NCBI RefSeq assembly: GCF_041956535.1
Contig: NW_027192192.1
Location: 245,051 to 309,050, forward strand
Direction of reading: 5' to 3'
From: Calcarisporiella thermophila CBS 279.70
Lineage: Eukaryota; Calcarisporiellomycota
Length of the DNA: 64,000 nucleotides
Below the pieces are notes generated by a model that saw only the letters and a program-made list of their open reading frames with translations, made no database searches and had not been told where the DNA came from. Below are positions 57,952-64,000 of the stretch, in pieces. Made by a program: the position numbers and the translations under genes. Within the stretch, counting starts at the first letter, position 1, and each line of letters begins with the position of its first letter.

Positions 57952-60900
57952 ATGGGTGGAGACGATTCCGCCGCAGCTGACCTAGTTCAACTCCATAACT
58001 TTAGTTCCTCATCCGGCGCGCCTACAGATGATCAAGTTTGCTCTCTTCTGCAGTCTCGCCTCCGTCGCGATATACCCTACACGCGTGTTGGCGCCAACAC
58101 GCTTGTTGTCGTCAACCCTTACAAGCCTTTGGAGCTGATGAACAATGCATATGCCCAGCAGTATGCGGAGGTGTTTTATCGGAATTTCAATGAGAATGAT
58201 GGTGAGAAAGAGCTGCCGCCCCATATATACGAGCTCGCAACCAGGACATACTACTATATGCGGAGAACTGGGAACGACCAAGGTGTAATCTTTAGGTGAG
58301 TACTCGCTCCATCCATTGACCGGCGATGGTGGAATGATTAATGCTTTCCATTTCAATGATAGCGGGATTACCGGCTCAGGGAAAACCATGTCCTTTCGTC
58401 ATTTTGTAAAACAATTACTTGTCCTCGCCTCGCGCCTCAACTCTAAGGAGCCGAAATCGCATATCCGCCTCGCCAATGCTCAAACCGTGCTCGAATGCTT
58501 TGGCAACTCCCGAACCGCCCTCAATCGAACCGCGTCACGGTTTGGTCTGTACCAGGAGATCCAGTTCAACGACAGAGGACGGGTTATGGGTGCAAAACTG
58601 CTTACTTATTTCCTTGACAAGTCTCGTGTGACGAATGTTCCAAAAGAGGAAGGCAACTTTCATGTATTCTACGCGCTGATGGCTGGGGCGACCGCCGGAG
58701 AGCGCCTACAATGGCATCTGCCACAGGAGGCCAACCAATTTACCTACCTAGCGCACAGCGCCACTCATCGCCCTTCAAAACAGCAGTTGGCTGAGGATGC
58801 CTTGCTCTTCGATGACATCCGTGCTGCGCTTCGGGCTTGCGGCCTAAAGTCGAAATCAATCGCCCAAATTTTCCAGCTCCTCAGTGCAGTATTGCACCTG
58901 GGCAATCTCACGTTCTATGACGACTCTAGGTCGCAGCAGGCAAGCCAGGACGCATGTCGGGTGAGAAATAGAGACGTGCTGGATTTGGTCAGCAATTTGC
59001 TTGGGGTGTCGGCGTCAAAGCTCGAAACCGCCCTGACCCTGAAGCTGCAGTTTATCCACAAAGAAATGTGCACCGCATTCCTTAATGCTCAGGCGGCCAC
59101 CGAACAGCGTGACGTCTTGGCGCAGACCATCTACTCGTTGCTCTTTTCGTGGATTGTCGAGTCGATGAATGCCAAGCTCTGCAGCTCGGCCGAGCCCTCC
59201 AGCATTGTTGCTTTGCTGGATCAATTCGGCATCCAACAGAACGGCTCGAAAATAGGCTCATTTGAAGCATTTTGCGCTAACATGGCATACGAACGGGTGC
59301 AGTATTACCTGCAGCAGCTCGAATTCCGCGACACGACGGGGGCGGGCAGAGATGGTGTTAGCTTACCCCGCGTTACAGTGCAGGACAACACGCCCCTCAT
59401 GGACCTGCTCCACCTCGGGGTTGGCGGCGGTCTCTCCGGTGTCCTAGACCGCGAAACGGCACGTATGGTTGCGGGCCATTCCGAGGCCACCGACGCGAAC
59501 CTTCTCGTGACTTACCAAAAGCAGTTCGGCTCCCACTCTGATTTCACCGCTAAATCCCACAGCTACACCTTCGCAATCAATCACTCTACCGGCCAACCTG
59601 CCACATCCTATACCGTCGATGGTTTCCTCAATCGCAATCTGGATTCAATTCCCCCGGATTTCGTCAACTTGTTCCGCGGTAGCACGAATTCCCTGGTAGT
59701 CGGCCTCTTCTCAGGAAAGGTGCTGACCACACAGGCTCATCCCAAGGACGAGCGTACCATAGTCAAGGCCCAACTCTCGTGCATGCCAGTGCGTGCTCCA
59801 CTACGGCGGTCAGAGGCCACCCCTCCGGTCGGGAACTTGGACGGCAGTAAGCGCAAGACCGAGACCGTGATGCAGCAGCTCCACTCCACCCTAGATGATC
59901 TCTTCGGGGCCCTCAATCAGATGAACCTCTGGCGCATCTATCATATCCGCCCAAATGACGCACAACTTCCGGATCAATTCGATATGAAGCGAGTAAAAAT
60001 GCAAGTAAAGGCCTTGTTCCTACCGGAGCTAGCTGTCCGCAATAGAACGCAGTTCCTAGTCGGCTATACCTATGGGGAATTCTGGGAACGGTATGACGAG
60101 GTGTTGAATGTGCCCCGGAGAGGCGACGAGCGTGCAAGGCTCGGCGTGCTCGCGCGGTCGCTCGGATGGGGGGAGACCGAGTATTCGTTTGGAAGGGAGC
60201 GAGTGTGGCTGTCAGATAGAGCATGGAAGCAGATAGAGGATAAGGTACGAGCTTCGGAGAAGGGAGATCGTCCCCCAAACAAACCCGGGGAAAGGGTCGG
60301 AAAAGGGGGCGAGGCCCTAGCTGCGGAAGGAGAATTCTATCAGGGAGGATACGTGGAGGAGGGATCGTACGTTGCCAGTGAAGACGAATTCTCACCCATG
60401 CACTATCGCGATGAATACGATGATGGAAGCATGTATGGGGAGAGTGAGTGGGGTGGACAGAGCTTTATGGTCGACCGTGAGAAAAATGAGGCCGATGCAG
60501 CTGGGGGCGGCGAGCAGCACGTAGAGGAAGTGCCGATTACGCCTGCACGCCGCTGGTGGGTTCGTTTCGTGTGGTTCATGACTTGGTGGATCCCGTCCAT
60601 CTTCTTGCGTTGGTTTGGGCGCATGCGCCGCGAAGATGTACAGATGGCGTGGCGCGAAAAAGTGACGCTTTGCATGTTGATAGCGCTCTTTTCATTTGTG
60701 ATCATTTTCTACATCATTCCCTTCAACGAGCTTATCTGTCCAAATACGAAGACCATGTTTAGCCAGCGTGAGGTAAGCGTTCACGCGGCCGAAGACGACT
60801 TCTTCGTAAGTATACGCGGCACGGTGTACGACATCACCAGATTTGCGCATCTGGACCATGGAACGCTGACCCATCCCGCGTCGATTGGCCAAATGAAGGA

Positions 60901-63878
60901 TCTGGCGGGCCAGGACGTCTCCGAGCTGTTCCCTGTCCCCTTGATCGAGGCCTGCCCCGGGATCGTGACCGAGGCGAATGCACAACTCGGCACAAACAAA
61001 ACCTTCGACGCCGGCTTTGTTCATCTCTCCGGCCAGTTTCAGAACGACCCCAGCCTAGGTCGCCTGCGCGATCCCAACTGGTACCTGGGTGAGTTCCTGC
61101 CCAAGATGTCCGTGTTCAAGCGCGGAGGGGTCGTGTGGTTATGGTCGAAGATCAACAACGAGACTCTTACGAACCAACGCATCTGGGGAGTGATCAATGA
61201 CGTCGTCTATGATCTTTCGCAATACTTTTCGGACGCGCAAAAAGGCGACTTTCAGCCACAGGTGCCTGGAGTCGCCAGCAAACATTGGCTCGATCCGCAA
61301 ATCGAGGAGATGTTCCGCACGTTCCCCGGCACGGACCTGACAGATCTGTGGAACAACCGAGTGAAGCTGCCGAGCGATATGAAGAAGGCCTATATTCAGT
61401 GCTTCGATAAAGTGTTCCGTGCGGGCACCGTCGACCACCGCCAGGATTTCCGTTGCCAGTTTAACGTGTACTTGCTACTGGTCATCTCATTACTACTCGT
61501 TTCGGTCATTCTCGTCAAGTTTTTGGCAGCGTTGCAATTTGGTGGCAAACCGCGTCCAGGAAACCATGACAAATTCGTCATTTGCCAAGGTAAGTTATCA
61601 CACGCTGTTGAACTGGCCTACTTGCTGGAGGAGAGGTGGGGGGGGGGGGAGGGAGGGAGGAAAGGCAGCCCTAGAGATGTGAGCTTAGTCTAACCCCGTC
61701 TCTTCTTAGTTCCATGTTACACGGAGGGAGAAGAATCCTTGCGCAAGACAATCGATTCGCTGACGATGCTTGAATACGATGATAAGCGTAAGCTGCTCTT
61801 TATCATTGCGGATGGGATGATTGTCGGATCAGGGAACGAGCGCCCGACCCCACGAATCGTGCTCGACATATTGGGGGTGGATGCCAAAATTGATCCCGAG
61901 CCACTCATGTTCCGCTCCATTGGTGAGGGTTCACGACAGCTCAACTATGGAAAGGTGTATTCTGGACTCTACGAGTGTGAAGGGCACGTTGTTCCGTATA
62001 TCGTGGTGGTGAAGGTCGGAAAGCCTAGCGAGCGCTCTCGTCCGGGCAACCGAGGAAAGCGTGACTCGCAAGTCATCTTGATGAGGTTCCTAAACAAGGT
62101 GCATTTTGACGCGGAAATGACGCCTCTTGAACTCGAGATTTACCACCAAATGAAGAATGTCATTGGGGTCAATCCGAGCTTTTATGAGTTTATCTTCATG
62201 GTTGATGCCGACACAGAGGTACTCCCAGACTCGCTGAGTAGGCTCATCTCCTGCATGAGCCACGATGCTCGCACCATCGGCATTTGCGGCGAAACCCAGC
62301 TTGCAAATGAGAACAACTCGTGGATTACCATGATCCAGGTTTGTATGCAGACGCCTTCTTTGGCTGCTGACCCAAACCCAAATCTAACGCACCGCTCCTC
62401 TTTCCCCTTGGATGCTCTTAGGTGTACGAGTACTTCATCTCGCATCACATGGCTAAGGCTTTCGAATCCCTCTTCGGTTCTGTGACGTGTCTTCCCGGAT
62501 GCTTCTGTATGTATCGCGTGCGCACCTCTGTAAAAAACATACCGCTTATCATCTCTAGCAAGGTAAAGAACACTACCCCTTCACTTCTCACCCATGGTTG
62601 TGGGTGGCTCATCTCTACCATTGCTTGCCACAGGTTATCAACGACTACTCTGACAACCACGTGGACACCCTGCACAAGAAGAACTTGCTCTCTCTCGGAG
62701 AAGATCGATATCTCACCACCCTTATGATGAAGTATTTCCCCCAATATAAGATGACGTTCACCCCGCACGCCAAATGTAAGACGACCGCTCCGGACCGGTG
62801 GAACATTCTGCTGTCTCAGCGCCGGCGCTGGATCAACTCGACCATCCACAATCTTTTCGAGCTGATTTTCCTCCCGGAGATGTGCGGCTTCTGCTGCTTC
62901 TCGATGCGATTCGTGGTGTTCGTGGACCTCCTTAGCACGTTCATCCTGCCGGTGACCGTGATCTACCTTGGGTACCTCCTTTATATCCTGATCACCGCCC
63001 GCGACACCCTTCCCAAGGTCGCGTTTATCATGCTGGCGGCCGTGTACGGGCTGCAAGCGGTGATCTTCATCCTGCGAAGGCAGTGGCAGCATGTGGGGTG
63101 GATGGTCATCTACCTGATTGCCCTCCCGATCTTTGCCTTCTTTATCCCTCTCTATGCATTTTGGCACTTTGATGATTTCTCGTGGGGGAACACGCGTGTC
63201 GTGGTGGGGGAGGGGAAGAAGCAGATTATTGTGGAGGATGACGAGCAATTCGACGAGAAGATGATCCCCATGAAGAAGTGGAGCACCTACGAGCAAGAGC
63301 TGTGGGAGGGCGGGTCCATGAGTGGAAGGAGCGGATCGGAGACGGTGAGCGGCGGGTCGTTCCGCGGGATCGCCAGATCGTTTGTGGAGTCCCCTGGCAG
63401 CGTGATTGGGGGGGTTGGACCAGAGCCCGATATGGATTACTACAGGGACACCCACTTGACCCGCGGGAGCGGCTTCAGCTGGAACGAGCGGGATGAGGTC
63501 GACTACGATGGAGGCAGGCGGGTATCCCGGGGCATCTCCCAGGATTATGGGGGGAGCGGGGCCGGGTGGGAAACGGCGACCAACCCCGGACGTCGCAAGC
63601 ATGGGAGCAGCGCCTCAATCCACACCACCTCCCGGGGCGCGCGCCCCACCTCTGGCTCCAGCTACCTTCAGCAGCCTCAGCAGCCAAGGCGCCGGGACCG
63701 TGACGAAGACGAGGAAATCATTGCAGAGGTGCGCAAGATCCTTGCGGATGCGGACCTCATGAGCACGACAAAGAAACAAGTGCGCGAGAGTGTTGGGGCG
63801 AGGTTGGGCTTGGATTTGAGTGGACGAAAGGAGTACATCAACTCGATAATAGATGCAGTGCTGCAAGGAAGAATCTAA
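57952..63878 (+). CDS. Chitin synthase with myosin motor-like domain (class V/VII type)
   Basis: Makes cell-wall chitin from UDP-GlcNAc at hyphal tips and septa. Five exons: 57952-58295, 58363-61589, 61710-62338, 62422-62562, 62634-63878 (about 1,860 aa). Order: a myosin head-like domain (P-loop SGITGSGKT, switch-I-like [28 protein letters not shown]); an acidic linker; two membrane segments (about 60540-60730); a cytochrome b5-like domain ([20 protein letters not shown]); the chitin synthase GT2 domain ([44 protein letters not shown]); several C-terminal membrane helices; a Gly/Ser/Arg-rich stretch; and a DEK-C-type end ([20 protein letters not shown]). The P-loop differs from canonical GESGSGKT. 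A conserved P-loop favours class V over VII, which usually lacks it. The join of exons 1 and 2 cuts through the P-loop. Confidence 0.95.
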
Positions 63879-64000
63879 AGAACTCGACATACGCTATATG
63901 CTGGGCAATCCTGACATGAAAATGGAAGACAGCCGGTGTCCCACGCGGCCGATACTTTTCTTTACTATCTGTTTTTTTACTCTTCATTTATTCAATCACA

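Noticed and set aside
62445-63602. A 385-codon minus-strand ORF opposite the chitin synthase
   Set aside because: Antisense to the catalytic and membrane region of the chitin synthase; no recognisable domain.

Overview
The window is nuclear DNA of a filamentous fungus. The evidence is a chitin synthase fused to a myosin-like head, a velvet-domain factor (a family known from fungi), a Hos2-type histone deacetylase, short spliceosomal introns (about 50-120 nt, GT-AG, with at least one GC-AG), closely spaced genes on both strands and a truncated Ty3/gypsy-type retrotransposon. Chitin synthase and velvet sequences of this type occur in several phyla, so I do not assign one. An early-diverging (zygomycete-grade) fungus is only a guess. 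No tRNA, rRNA or CRISPR was seen.

Layout, left to right: a secreted or type-II membrane protein cut by the left edge (1-1345, -); a DH-PH Rho GEF (2547-4868, -); about 2.9 kb with no gene recognised; ribosomal protein eS21 (7723-8242, -), divergent from a conserved-looking unknown (8450-9823, +); a truncated retroelement with its 3' LTR (9872-12320, -); the catalytic subunit of DNA polymerase epsilon (12601-20385, -), sharing a short promoter with palmitoyl-protein thioesterase (20622-21859, +); serine palmitoyltransferase subunit LCB1, gamma-glutamyltransferase and a universal-stress-protein-like gene (all -); an unknown (28637-29293, +); a coiled-coil protein (30045-32107, +); a nuclear protein with a GATA-like and a PHD finger (34780-36314, +); and a very small velvet factor (37700-38483, +).

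The stretch 38.8-47.1 kb is the most dynamic part. It holds three paralogous HSL-type alpha/beta hydrolases with the same five-exon plan. Two of them form a recent tandem duplication with a gene-conversion-like block. One duplicated unit carries an extra segment of about 1.6 kb encoding a cysteine-rich, probably secreted protein. Perfect or near-perfect palindromes lie beside the repeat units.

The right part returns to housekeeping genes: electron-transfer flavoprotein alpha (48124-49396, +), proteasome beta-4 (49597-50259, -) divergent from a Hos2/HDAC3-like deacetylase (50552-52215, +), a secreted Lys/Pro-rich protein (52875-54337, +), mitochondrial citrate synthase (54636-56202, -) and the myosin-chitin synthase (57952-63878, +).

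There is no single operon-like system. Linked functions appear as divergent pairs (eS21/unknown, POL2/PPT1, PRE1/HOS2) and as the local hydrolase family. Exon boundaries were read by eye from splice signals, frame continuity and phase, so most are predictions.
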